A DNA stretch of 7,194 nt from an uncultured Collinsella sp. (GCA_937981515.1 CALJNY010000168.1:1-7194); one strand, 5' to 3'; positions 1 to 6,197 are shown, counted from the first letter of the stretch. The notes: generated by a model from the letters alone, not told the origin. A program made the numbers and translations.

Positions 1-44
1 CAGGCCGACCCACGCCGCGAACGAGCGGGCGTTCGACTGGATAG

Positions 45-77
45 AAAAACGCCCGTCGGCGGTGGTGCCGGCGGGCG
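45..77 (-). terminator. Rho-independent terminator of galM
   Basis: Read on the minus strand, about 28 nt after the galM stop codon, CGCCCG-C-CGGC pairs with GCCG-A-CGGGCG across a 6-nt loop. This gives a GC-rich 11-position stem with a single C/A mismatch, directly followed by a TTTTT run. That is the classical intrinsic terminator layout and its orientation fits only galM. Read on the plus strand there is no T-run after the stem, so it is probably unidirectional. Confidence 0.88.
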
Positions 78-105
78 CTGCTGTGCGATATGTTGCGTTG
101 TGGGC

Positions 106-1158
106 TTAGTGCCTCATAAAGTGGTACTCGATCACATTGCTGTAGGGGTGACCCGGGCCCACAATGCCCTGCGGGAACAGCGGCTGGTGCGGCGTGTCGG
201 GGTACATCTCTGCCTCGAGGGCAAAGCCGGCGCCCCAGCCATAGTTGGCATCGTCCTTGGCGTGCTCGTCGCCCAGCCAGTTGCCGGTGTAGAGCTGCAC
301 GCCCGGTGCGGTGGTGTAGTAGTCCAGCTCGCGACCGGTCCACATTTCCTCGACGCGCATCGCGCGGCGCAGATTACGGCCGTACTGATAGCCATCGATG
401 CACAGGCAGTGGTCGTAGCCACGTGCCTGCTTAATCTGCGGGTCGTCGGCTTCCATGCCGGGAGCGACGGGGCGCAGCTCACGGAAGTCAAACGGCGTGC
501 CCTCGACCGGAGCAATCTCGCCGGTGGGGATATTCTGCTCGTTAATGGGCAGGTAGTGGGCAGCGTTAGCGACAAAGAAGTGCTCGCAGTCCATGCCGGC
601 GTTATGACCGGCAAGGTTAAAGTACGTGTGGTTGGTCATGGACACGTACGTGGCGCGGTCGCTCTCGCAGCCATATTCGATGCGAAAGAAGCCGGTGCGC
701 GTCACGGTAAACACGGCCGTAAAGGTGCGGTTGCCGGGGAGACCCAGCTCGCCATCCTCAAGCGAGGTGGTCATGCGAACGGCGTTGTGAGTCTCGTCGA
801 GTTCAACGTCCCACACGCGTTTATGCAGGCCGTGCTCAAGGTCGCTGTGCAGGTTGTTGGCGCCTTCGTTGGCCGGCATATGCCAGTCCGTGCCAGCGAT
901 AGTGATCGTGGCACCTGCAGTGCGGTTGGCCACGGGGCCGATGGTCGCGCCAAAGCAGGCGGGGTTGTCAAAGTAATCCTCGAGCTTATCGAAGCCCAGC
1001 ACCACATCGCGCACGTTGCCGGGAATGTCTGGCACGTCGATGCCCAACACGGTAGCGCCATAGTCCATAATGCGAACGCAGATCTCGGGCCCGTTGAGGG
1101 TGTAACGATGAACGGGGGTACCGCACGGCGCGGTGCCGAAAAGCTCGGAAGTGATCAT
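106..1158 (-). CDS. galM: Aldose 1-epimerase (galactose mutarotase)
   Basis: Interconverts alpha and beta anomers of D-galactose/D-glucose in the cytoplasm, feeding beta-galactose released from lactose or galactosides into the Leloir pathway through GalK. The 350-residue product has the usual GalM length and all the expected landmarks: NR at 78-79, NNLHS with His104, TNHTYFNLAG with His177 (the two family active-site histidines), GYDH with Asp249, and LEAEMYPD with Glu315 at the position of the catalytic base. The start is set at the ATG at 1158 because it is preceded by an AGGA eight bases upstream (AGGAACCAA-ATG) and begins where GalM homologues begin. The frame stays open to an ATG at 1284, but that would add a 42-residue tail unlike the family and run into the regulator's promoter region. 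The gene stands alone, with a terminator just downstream, and is divergent from a DeoR-type regulator that may control it (inference). No galK or galT is in view. Confidence 0.95.
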   Translation of the reverse strand: MITSELFGTAPCGTPVHRYTLNGPEICVRIMDYGATVLGIDVPDIPGNVRDVVLGFDKLEDYFDNPACFGATIGPVANRTAGATITIAGTDWHMPANEGANNLHSDLEHGLHKRVWDVELDETHNAVRMTTSLEDGELGLPGNRTFTAVFTVTRTGFFRIEYGCESDRATYVSMTNHTYFNLAGHNAGMDCEHFFVANAAHYLPINEQNIPTGEIAPVEGTPFDFRELRPVAPGMEADDPQIKQARGYDHCLCIDGYQYGRNLRRAMRVEEMWTGRELDYYTTAPGVQLYTGNWLGDEHAKDDANYGWGAGFALEAEMYPDTPHQPLFPQGIVGPGHPYSNVIEYHFMRH

Positions 1159-1220
1159 TTGGTTCCTAACATCGAGGTATTCCGACAAACTGTAGCGCGA
1201 ACACGCGAGATTATCACTAC

Positions 1221-1240
1221 ACCCCACTAAAGCAGGGGGT
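1221..1240. repeat. Inverted repeat ACCCC/GGGGT between galM and the DeoR gene
   Basis: ACCCC at 1221-1225 and GGGGT at 1236-1240 form a perfect 5-bp dyad with a 10-bp spacer, in the 204-bp region between the divergent galM and DeoR genes. On the minus strand a possible galM -10 element, GATAAT (1210-1215), lies just downstream of it, with no good -35. An operator for the neighbouring repressor is one reading. A weak terminator is another, since the plus strand continues ATTTTTCTC. Neither is proven; the arms are short and the GC context makes chance pairing possible. Confidence 0.3.
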
Positions 1241-1302
1241 ATTTTTCTCAAAAAAGTGATGATTGGAGCTGTGCGGGCGTTCATTTCTGACGCGCGCGAG
1301 TC

Positions 1303-1311
1303 TGATATAAT
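1303..1311 (+). promoter_or_regulatory. Extended -10 promoter of the DeoR-family regulator
   Basis: TGATATAAT is a perfect extended -10 element (TGn followed by TATAAT, the hexamer at 1306-1311). No strong -35 lies 16-18 bp upstream, which is normal for extended -10 promoters. Transcription would start near 1318 and give a leader of about 45 nt before the GTG at 1363, including the GAGGA ribosome-binding site at 1352-1356. Confidence 0.65.
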
Positions 1312-1362
1312 TTGTTCGTTATTGTTTGAATTGACGTGAGCGTGGAACAGCGAGGACTCATC

Positions 1363-2127
1363 GTGATTAAAGCGGAGCGACAGGATAAGGTTCGGCAGCT
1401 GCTCGAGGAACAGGGAACGGTCTCGGTCAAGGAGATTTCGGATGCGTTAGGTGTCTCGGATATGACGATCCGCCGCGATCTTGAGGAGCTTGCAAGCCTG
1501 GGCGAGATCGAGCGCGTGCACGGCGGAGCCCGTAGTGCGCAGAGTCGTCCGCACGCTATGTTGCGCCATGAGTATTCGCATAGCGAAAAGCGCACCAAGC
1601 ATGCCGAGGAAAAGCTGCAGATTGCGCGCCGTGCTGTGGAGCTTATCGAGGAAGGCTCGACCATCTTTTTGGGCACGGGCACTACGGTGGAGCAGATGGC
1701 CTCGATGCTGCCGGCGTGCCGCCTACGCATCGTGACTAATTCGCTTTCGGTGTTTAATCTGCTCGAGGCGCGCGAAGACTGCGACCTGTGTCTCGTGGGC
1801 GGTATGTACCGTCGCCGCACTGCCGCCTTTGTGGGCCCCACGGCCGAGGACACCTTGCGCGCACTGGGGATCGACGCAGCCTTTATCGGCGCAAACGGCA
1901 TTCTGGACGGCGACGTGTCTACGTCTAACATGGAAGAGGGCCGCATCCAGCAACTCGCCTTTAGCAAGGCCGATTCACGCTACCTCATCGCCGACTCCAG
2001 CAAGATCGGCAAGCGCGACTTCTACACCTTCTGCCGCCTGGACAGTTTGGACGCCGTGGTGTGCGAGCCGGGTATCGTCGCCGAGGACCGCACTGCCATC
2101 GAGGAGCACACGCAGGTCATTTGCTAG
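1363..2127 (+). CDS. DeoR-family transcriptional repressor
   Basis: DNA-binding regulator of sugar metabolism; members of this family are usually repressors released by a phosphorylated sugar intermediate. With the chosen start the protein has 254 residues, the standard DeoR length. Residues about 4-57 form the winged helix, with the family signature VSDMTIRRDLEELASLGEIERVHGGA. The C-terminal sensor domain shows the ribose-5-phosphate-isomerase-like pattern: GSTIFLGTGTT, IVTNSLSV, LVGGMYRRRTAAFVGP, DAAFIGANGI and LIADSSKIGKRDF. The GTG at 1363 is preferred because GAGGA sits six bases upstream and homologues begin at this point. An upstream in-frame GTG at 1336 would add nine residues with no good ribosome-binding site. 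It is divergent from galM, so galactose or lactose metabolism is the likeliest target, but LacR, GatR, FruR and similar repressors cannot be told apart here. A decayed fragment resembling its 3' end occurs at 6283-6380. Confidence 0.92.
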   Translation: MIKAERQDKVRQLLEEQGTVSVKEISDALGVSDMTIRRDLEELASLGEIERVHGGARSAQSRPHAMLRHEYSHSEKRTKHAEEKLQIARRAVELIEEGSTIFLGTGTTVEQMASMLPACRLRIVTNSLSVFNLLEAREDCDLCLVGGMYRRRTAAFVGPTAEDTLRALGIDAAFIGANGILDGDVSTSNMEEGRIQQLAFSKADSRYLIADSSKIGKRDFYTFCRLDSLDAVVCEPGIVAEDRTAIEEHTQVIC

Positions 2128-2156
2128 CTAGCGCTACGGGATTGCCAACAGGCGAT

Positions 2157-2179
2157 GCGGGAGGACTTTTACCTCCTGT
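2157..2179 (+). terminator. Small hairpin after the DeoR gene, possible weak terminator
   Basis: About 30 bases after the regulator's stop codon, GGAGG (2160-2164) pairs with CCTCC (2172-2176) over a 7-nt loop. It extends by one C-G and two G-U pairs to 8 bp. There is no following T-run, so it is at best a weak or Rho-assisted terminator. It is the only terminator-like structure close to the regulator's end. Confidence 0.3.
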
Positions 2180-2183
2180 CATT

Positions 2184-2237
2184 GTGGAAACCAGCGCGTC
2201 AGCCCTACGCGATATGACGCGCAAATGAGGATTCCAC
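2184..2237. repeat. Composite dyad (nested inverted repeats)
   Basis: An inner perfect 8-bp inverted repeat, GCGCGTCA (2194-2201) and TGACGCGC (2215-2222), with a 13-nt loop, is enclosed by an outer one: GTGGAA-A-CC (2184-2192) against GG-A-TTCCAC (2229-2237). Together they make a 54-nt foldable element in the convergent DeoR/GntR intergenic region. No T-run follows on either strand. The right half (ATGACGCGCAAATGA, 2214-2228) recurs with one change at 6366-6380 without its left arm. Confidence 0.5.
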
Positions 2238-2246
2238 TATCAAATC

Positions 2247-2303
2247 GTCTCAATCTGTAACATCTAGACGTCCAAAACCGGTCTTAGTGTTACAGATTGA
2301 GAC
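2247..2303. repeat. 57-nt inverted-repeat element, copy 1
   Basis: A perfect 16-bp stem, GTCTCAATCTGTAACA (2247-2262) against TGTTACAGATTGAGAC (2288-2303), encloses a 25-nt interior. Within it CTAGAC and GTCTTAG can extend the pairing with one bulge, leaving an AAAAC at the apex. It matches copy 2 at 42 of 57 positions with no gap. There is no T-run after it on either strand, so it is not a standard intrinsic terminator. It is best described as a REP/BIME-like palindromic element or a conserved RNA hairpin between convergent genes. Confidence 0.75.
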
Positions 2304-2324
2304 AATTCGGTGGGGTCTACCTTG

Positions 2325-2387
2325 TTTGTCTCGATCTGTAACGGTTAGGACTTAAAAACTCGGCTACGTGTTACAGATCGAGACAAA
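2325..2387. repeat. 57-nt inverted-repeat element, copy 2
   Basis: A perfect 18-bp stem, TTTGTCTCGATCTGTAAC (2325-2342) against GTTACAGATCGAGACAAA (2370-2387). The 57-nt core homologous to copy 1 is 2328-2384, beginning 24 nt after copy 1 ends. Core position 6 is A in copy 1 and G here, while its pairing partner at position 52 changes from T to C, so the pair is preserved. Position 16/42 changes from A-T to a G-T wobble. The element lies 13 nt beyond the stop codon of the GntR gene and might help end that transcript, but the T-rich stretch precedes the hairpin on that strand and does not follow it. Confidence 0.75.
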
Positions 2388-2399
2388 AGAAAAAGAACA

Positions 2400-3119
2400 T
2401 TAGGACTTGAAAATAAAGTTTTGATAAGGGACCCGCCCAGTTAAGACGGTGCGGCAGACAATTGAGATTAGTTTGCCTCCGGAGTCGTAAGCATAATGAG
2501 TCAGTTCGATGACCGGAAGTTTTGCAACACCATAATTGCTGGCTTCGGAATCGCTAAGCTGACGTGCTCTATAGCTTTCCCTAACAGATTGGATAGACTT
2601 GGACAAGTCGTCCATGATTCTGCTAAATGCCTGAAAATCTAACTGGTTATTCGGAACGCGCGACTTTGAAATGAAGAACGTATCAGCGCCTATGAAGCTG
2701 CCTTCAAGTTCGTAGGTCAATTCAAGACGCTGAATTTCATCGCGACTTTGACATCCAAATTGTTGGAGCATCATTACAGAAATTGGACGACCTGATGTGA
2801 GGCCGCCGAAATGTTTGGTGATGGCATCCGGATCAACGCCATCGCAATGGCTTGCAAAGTCAAAGTCTAAAAGTGAATTGAGCTCGCTAACGCGTTTCGG
2901 TGCAACAAACGATCCCTTACCTTGGATTCGATAGATACTTCCACGACGCTCCAGCTCACTCATGGCAAGTCGGACGGTTGTTCTGCTTACGGCGTATTCG
3001 TCGCAGAGTTCCATTTCTGTTGGAAGTTTATCGTCTGCTTGATATTCATCGACGATCTGCTTGAGCAGCGCGTCGGTGAGCTGTAAATAGAGTGGCCGTT
3101 TTTCGTGTGTATCGAGCAT
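2400..3119 (-). CDS. GntR-family (HutC-type) transcriptional regulator with UTRA domain
   Basis: A repressor that binds DNA through an N-terminal winged helix and senses a small ligand, commonly a sugar phosphate, through a C-terminal UTRA domain. From the ATG at 3119 it has 239 residues. The helix-turn-helix region covers residues about 8-73, with [26 protein letters not shown] and the wing GKGSFV. The UTRA domain fills the rest and ends in a [11 protein letters not shown] that resembles the usual conserved C-terminal strand. The start at 3119 is chosen because GAGG stands five bases upstream. An in-frame ATG at 3137 with a distant AGG is the alternative and adds six residues. The gene lies 72 bp after the unknown-function gene on the same strand, with no terminator or clear promoter between them, so they are probably co-transcribed. 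Its likely target is the divergent control region at 4113-4467, including its own promoter. The gene looks less G+C-rich by eye than DeoR or galM. Confidence 0.92.
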   Translation of the reverse strand: MLDTHEKRPLYLQLTDALLKQIVDEYQADDKLPTEMELCDEYAVSRTTVRLAMSELERRGSIYRIQGKGSFVAPKRVSELNSLLDFDFASHCDGVDPDAITKHFGGLTSGRPISVMMLQQFGCQSRDEIQRLELTYELEGSFIGADTFFISKSRVPNNQLDFQAFSRIMDDLSKSIQSVRESYRARQLSDSEASNYGVAKLPVIELTHYAYDSGGKLISIVCRTVLTGRVPYQNFIFKS

Positions 3120-3191
3120 TAGAGCCTCAGTTTGCATGTTGGTTATACCTGATGGTTGCCTCAGTCGGGATGTAACGTGGGCAAGGTAACC

Positions 3192-4112
3192 TTAACGTAT
3201 CACAGAGCGGCTCAGCATGATAATCTGATGCCTGTATCCACGAAGGGCTTGTCCGAGCGTGAAGATATTCTGGGGCAGGCAAATACCGTTCATGGAGTCC
3301 CCGATATGTTGGAGGTCAGCGCCGGCTGCTTTTGCTGCAAGGCCTATTTTCTTAATGGTCTCGCTGTCGCAAGAGTCTTGACTCGTCCCGTTCGCCGCCA
3401 TGACGAGAACCTTCTCTTCAATTGACTTGCCTACGTTGTAGGATCGTACAAAGTCTACGATGGCGCGCAGGTCTGCTTCTTGGAAGCAGGGGAAGGTGTA
3501 GGGGGCTGGCACCAGAAGGATATCGACACCGAGGTCAACAAACTCGCGCGCTATTTCGAGCGTCATGACAGGTTCCGCAACGCCTGCTCCATGCATTTTT
3601 CCGGCTATGATCAGGCCATTGAAATGCTCTTTTGAGAGTTTGATTGAATGGGCGATCGCATCGTTGGAGACGCCAGTTCCAGGGTTGCCCGTCAGGCAGA
3701 TAAAATCAAATCCGAGTTCGTTAGCCTTTTCTAAGGTCTTGGGAGAGACGCGACGACCCATGGGGATTTCCGTACGGGATTCAGACATCTCTGCCTCGTT
3801 ATCAACTGGCTCCAGATTGACGCCAATCGGCCTTCCGCATGCTCGCTTCACCCAAGTGACCGGGTTTTCATTGAGATCATCTGGAATACCGGCAATAACT
3901 GGATCGAACACATCGAACGCGTTAAACAGAAGCAGGTCGGCACCTGCGGCACGTTCGATTTCTGCATTAGTAACGCCGCTGAGAAATTGGGAAGAGGGTA
4001 CGTTTTCCGCCATGATGGTACGTCCCTCGGAGGCCAGAATTGCCTGCTTTAGATCCATGGGTGACGTGGCGGCAAAATCGGATGCGGACATGTTCAGTAA
4101 TCGTTTGGGCAT
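3192..4112 (-). CDS. Conserved protein of unknown function, probable TIM barrel (DUF7916-like)
   Basis: I recognise the protein type but know no experimentally assigned activity. The 306-residue product matches a family found beside PTS permeases and often labelled in databases 'haloacid dehalogenase-like hydrolase' or 'PEP phosphonomutase' without good support; DUF7916 is my recollection of its family name. It has no signal peptide or membrane segment. The repeated strand-loop pattern suggests a TIM barrel: ASEGRTIMAEN (27-37), LLLFNAFDVFDP (60-71), GVNLEPVD (97-104), LTGNPGTGV (140-148), AGKMHGAG (170-177), ILLVPAP (198-204), NGTSQDS (241-247) and QHIGDS (268-273). Glycine-rich loops and acidic or His residues at strand ends would suit phosphate or sugar-phosphate binding. 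The ATG at 4112 has AAAGGA about eight bases upstream. It is the first gene of a leftward pair with the GntR regulator and is divergent from the LacE-like permease, which suggests a role in handling the imported sugar phosphate (inference). Confidence 0.85.
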   Translation of the reverse strand: MPKRLLNMSASDFAATSPMDLKQAILASEGRTIMAENVPSSQFLSGVTNAEIERAAGADLLLFNAFDVFDPVIAGIPDDLNENPVTWVKRACGRPIGVNLEPVDNEAEMSESRTEIPMGRRVSPKTLEKANELGFDFICLTGNPGTGVSNDAIAHSIKLSKEHFNGLIIAGKMHGAGVAEPVMTLEIAREFVDLGVDILLVPAPYTFPCFQEADLRAIVDFVRSYNVGKSIEEKVLVMAANGTSQDSCDSETIKKIGLAAKAAGADLQHIGDSMNGICLPQNIFTLGQALRGYRHQIIMLSRSVIR

Positions 4113-4158
4113 TGTTACTTCCTTTGACTAGAACGACAGGCTTGTGACATCGTCACTA

Positions 4159-4176
4159 ATATTGTTACAACAATAT
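4159..4176. promoter_or_regulatory. Operator-like palindrome ATATTGTT-AC-AACAATAT
   Basis: Two perfect 8-bp arms around a 2-bp centre lie directly downstream of the minus-strand -10 element at 4186-4191, so they cover about +3 to +20 of the predicted transcript of the unknown-function/GntR operon. GntR-family proteins bind short AT-rich palindromes as dimers, and a bound repressor here would block promoter escape. A second small dyad, GTGAC-atc-GTCAC (4144-4156), sits just inside. Assigning the site to the neighbouring GntR protein is inference. Confidence 0.55.
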
Positions 4177-4185
4177 ATTAAATAT

Positions 4186-4213
4186 GTTATATCCAATCGG
4201 TGAACGGTTGCAA
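4186..4213 (-). promoter_or_regulatory. Promoter of the unknown-function/GntR operon
   Basis: On the minus strand, TTGCAA (4208-4213; four of six consensus bases) and TATAAC (4186-4191; five of six) are separated by 16 bp, a good sigma-70-type spacing. The predicted start is near 4179, giving a leader of about 67 nt that contains the palindrome and the AAAGGA ribosome-binding site of the 4112 gene. Confidence 0.5.
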
Positions 4214-4284
4214 ACTTATTGTACTGCTCCGAAAAATAGCCTTTAGCTGGACAAATCTAAAATTACGCAACTGCCGTTCACCGA
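4197..4284. repeat. Long-range 11-bp inverted repeat in the divergent promoter region
   Basis: TCGGTGAACGG (4197-4207) has an exact reverse complement, CCGTTCACCGA (4274-4284), 66 bp away. Allowing a 3-bp gap, the match continues with TTGC in both arms. The left arm touches the -35 of the leftward promoter, and the right arm ends 16 bp before the -35 of the permease promoter. This is the layout expected of paired activator or repressor sites controlling both promoters, possibly with DNA looping. An RNA stem would need a 66-nt loop and looks less likely. Confidence 0.5.
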
Positions 4285-4300
4285 ATAAGTATTTGAATTC

Positions 4301-4329
4301 TTGACATATCGACAAAGCGGAAAAAGAAT
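4301..4329 (+). promoter_or_regulatory. Promoter of the LacE-like permease
   Basis: A perfect -35 TTGACA (4301-4306) is followed after exactly 17 bp by AAGAAT (4324-4329), which matches four of the six -10 bases. The weak -10 suggests that an activator may be needed. Transcription would start near 4336, leaving a leader of about 130 nt before the start codon. I found no convincing riboswitch or antiterminator-type hairpin in the leader. Confidence 0.5.
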
Positions 4330-4467
4330 TGGTTATGACAAATCGCGCAAATGATATTACATTTCGCACGAGAACGTATTCATTTACATACGTGGATACA
4401 AACTGGGACGACGACGGTTGAGTCCGGATAAATCGTTGTGTGCCCGGGAAACATGAAAGGATGTCTT

Positions 4468-6162
4468 ATGGACGCTATCGTCAAATTCCTTGAAAAACAC
4501 CAGGCCCTCTTCGACAAAATCTCAAGGAACATATATCTGGTGGCGATTAAGGATGGCTTTCTCTCGAATATGCCAATTGTGCTGTTCTCGAGTCTGTTCC
4601 TTCTTCTTTCGACGCTCCCTGCCTATGTAGGCATCGCGCTTCCGTCTGAGGTGCTGGATTTCTTCAATAAAATCTATGCATATACCATGGGACTTCTTGG
4701 CATTATGGTGGCCGGCACCACGGCGAGCTCACTTGCCAAGTCGATGAACCGCCGCATGCCTTCGGGCAAATCTCTCAACCCCACCTCGTGCATGGTTTGT
4801 GCCATGTGCGGCATGTTCTTGCTATCGGTGACGAACGATGTTGTCTCGATTGGCGGAGCAGATACGTCTGTTTTTGAAACCGGCTACATGGGAACCAAGG
4901 GTTTTATCGCTGCGTTCGTATCCGCATTCTTGACCGTTAATATCTATAAGGTGTGCATTAGCCATAATGTGACGATCAAGCTCCCCAAAGAGGTCCCTGG
5001 CTCTATTGCGCAGAGTTTTCGCGATATCTTTGCGTTTGGGTTTTCGATCCTTGCGTGCGCTTTTATCGATCTTGCGAGCCGTAAGCTGCTTGCTGTGCCG
5101 TTCGCCAATTTGGTATCCGCTCTTATCTCGCCGCTGTTCTCCGCGGTCGACACCTATCCTGGCATGGCGCTTATCGAGGGCGCGGTCGCACTTTTCCAAT
5201 TTATGGGCATTCACGGTGCCTCGGTTGTCATGACTCCGATCAATGCTGCGCTCTACGACAATACCGTTACCAATCTTGCGGTTTACCAAGCAGGTGGACA
5301 CCCGTCAATTGCTCTCGCGCTGGACTTTACAAACTTCATCGGCGGTCTGGGCGGTTCTGGCTGCACGTTCATCGTTCCTATTATCCTGATCATGTTTATG
5401 CGTTCCAAGCAGCTTAAAGCCATGGGCAAGGCATCGATTATCCCGGTGATTTTTGGAGTTAACGAGCCCGTTATCTTCGGTATGCCGATTGTTCTCAATC
5501 CCTATATGTTCGTGCCCTTCCTAGTGGCTCCTATGGTCAACGCCATTATCGGTAAATTTTTCATTGACGTCATTGGAATGAACGCCCCCATGTATACCAT
5601 GCCGTGGGCGCTTCCCGGCCCAATCGGTGCATTCCTCACCACGGGTCTCGATCTGCGTTCTCTCGTATTGATGGCAGTGCTGTTGGTCGTCGACTTTGTG
5701 ATTTACTATCCGTTCTGCAAGGCGTATGACCATCAGCTTTGTTTGGAAGAGTCTGCAAAGGAGACTGCAGGAACCTCGGATGCAGATGCTATTGCCGCAC
5801 AGGAAAATGTCGCAAAAGCTCTCGAGGCGGTAAAGGACAAGGCGGAGCAGATCCGCGTGCTTGTGCTTTGCCAGGGTGCCGGCACTTCGACTCTCTTGGC
5901 AAATGCTCTTCGCGAAGGTGCCGCTGCTAAGGGTATCGATCTGGTTTCTCAGTCCGGTGCGTACGGAAGCCACTATGAGACGATGGATCAGTACAACGTG
6001 ATTGTTCTGGCACCCCAGGCACGCATGTACTATGACGCTATGAAGGCCGATACCGATCGCCTTGGAATTAAACTGCTCACCACAAGGGGCAAGGAGTATA
6101 TCGACCTTACCAACGATCCCGAAGGTGCAATTGACTGGATCGTTCAGGAGCTGGCCAAATAG
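4468..6162 (+). CDS. lacE: PTS lactose/cellobiose-class permease, fused IICB (LacE-like)
   Basis: Imports a sugar across the cytoplasmic membrane and phosphorylates it, using phosphate passed from HPr through an EIIA to the IIB cysteine. The 564-residue product matches the length and order of LacE. The IIC membrane domain (about 1-430) begins with FDKISRNIYLVAIKDGF and contains MGTKGFIAAF, FMGIHGAS with His249, FGVNEPVIFGMPIVLNP with Glu333, and PWALPGPIG. His249 and Glu333 lie where ChbC-type IIC proteins place sugar-contacting residues. A linker rich in Ala, Glu and Lys (about 430-460) leads to the IIB domain with VLVLCQGAGTSTLLANAL; Cys468 is the predicted phospho-acceptor. The ATG at 4468 is chosen because AAAGGA lies six bases upstream and LacE proteins start there; in-frame starts at 4438 (GTG) and 4453 (ATG) lack good sites. 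No lacF (EIIA) or lacG (phospho-beta-galactosidase) is adjacent, so lactose specificity is unproven; cellobiose or another beta-glycoside or host-glycan disaccharide is possible. It is transcribed alone and ends at a strong terminator. Confidence 0.93.
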   Translation: MDAIVKFLEKHQALFDKISRNIYLVAIKDGFLSNMPIVLFSSLFLLLSTLPAYVGIALPSEVLDFFNKIYAYTMGLLGIMVAGTTASSLAKSMNRRMPSGKSLNPTSCMVCAMCGMFLLSVTNDVVSIGGADTSVFETGYMGTKGFIAAFVSAFLTVNIYKVCISHNVTIKLPKEVPGSIAQSFRDIFAFGFSILACAFIDLASRKLLAVPFANLVSALISPLFSAVDTYPGMALIEGAVALFQFMGIHGASVVMTPINAALYDNTVTNLAVYQAGGHPSIALALDFTNFIGGLGGSGCTFIVPIILIMFMRSKQLKAMGKASIIPVIFGVNEPVIFGMPIVLNPYMFVPFLVAPMVNAIIGKFFIDVIGMNAPMYTMPWALPGPIGAFLTTGLDLRSLVLMAVLLVVDFVIYYPFCKAYDHQLCLEESAKETAGTSDADAIAAQENVAKALEAVKDKAEQIRVLVLCQGAGTSTLLANALREGAAAKGIDLVSQSGAYGSHYETMDQYNVIVLAPQARMYYDAMKADTDRLGIKLLTTRGKEYIDLTNDPEGAIDWIVQELAK

Positions 6163-6197
6163 TGGATGCACTCCGTCGTTGATTCGTCGGTGTATAG

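Noticed and set aside
1..44. Possible 3' end of a plus-strand gene (frame 3 stop at 42-44)
   Set aside because: Only 13 residues would be visible, with no recognisable motif and no plus-strand terminator after it, so nothing supports a gene call.
100..1230. Long plus-strand open frame of 376 codons opposite galM
   Set aside because: It is the antisense shadow of galM. It has no ribosome-binding site or recognisable domain, while the minus strand encodes all GalM active-site motifs.
1159..1284. N-terminal extension of galM to the ATG at 1284
   Set aside because: The extra 42 residues do not resemble GalM, the ATG has no convincing ribosome-binding site, and the extension would cover the intergenic control region. 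The ATG at 1158 has AGGA at good spacing.
1281..1967. Minus-strand open frame of 228 codons opposite the DeoR gene
   Set aside because: Low-complexity Ser/Arg-rich translation typical of a shadow frame; the plus strand encodes a complete DeoR-family protein.
2247..2387. The two inverted-repeat elements as a CRISPR array or a transposon's terminal repeats
   Set aside because: Each unit is a self-contained palindrome with diverged interior, there are only two units, no cas genes are present, and no transposase lies between or beside them.
4187..4369. Minus-strand open frame of 60 codons in the divergent promoter region
   Set aside because: It overlaps both predicted promoters and the long inverted repeat, has no good ribosome-binding site and no recognisable sequence features.
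4398..4427. Possible leader hairpin GGAC...GTCC before the permease gene
   Set aside because: Only four paired bases with a long loop and no competing structure. This is not enough to claim an attenuator or riboswitch.
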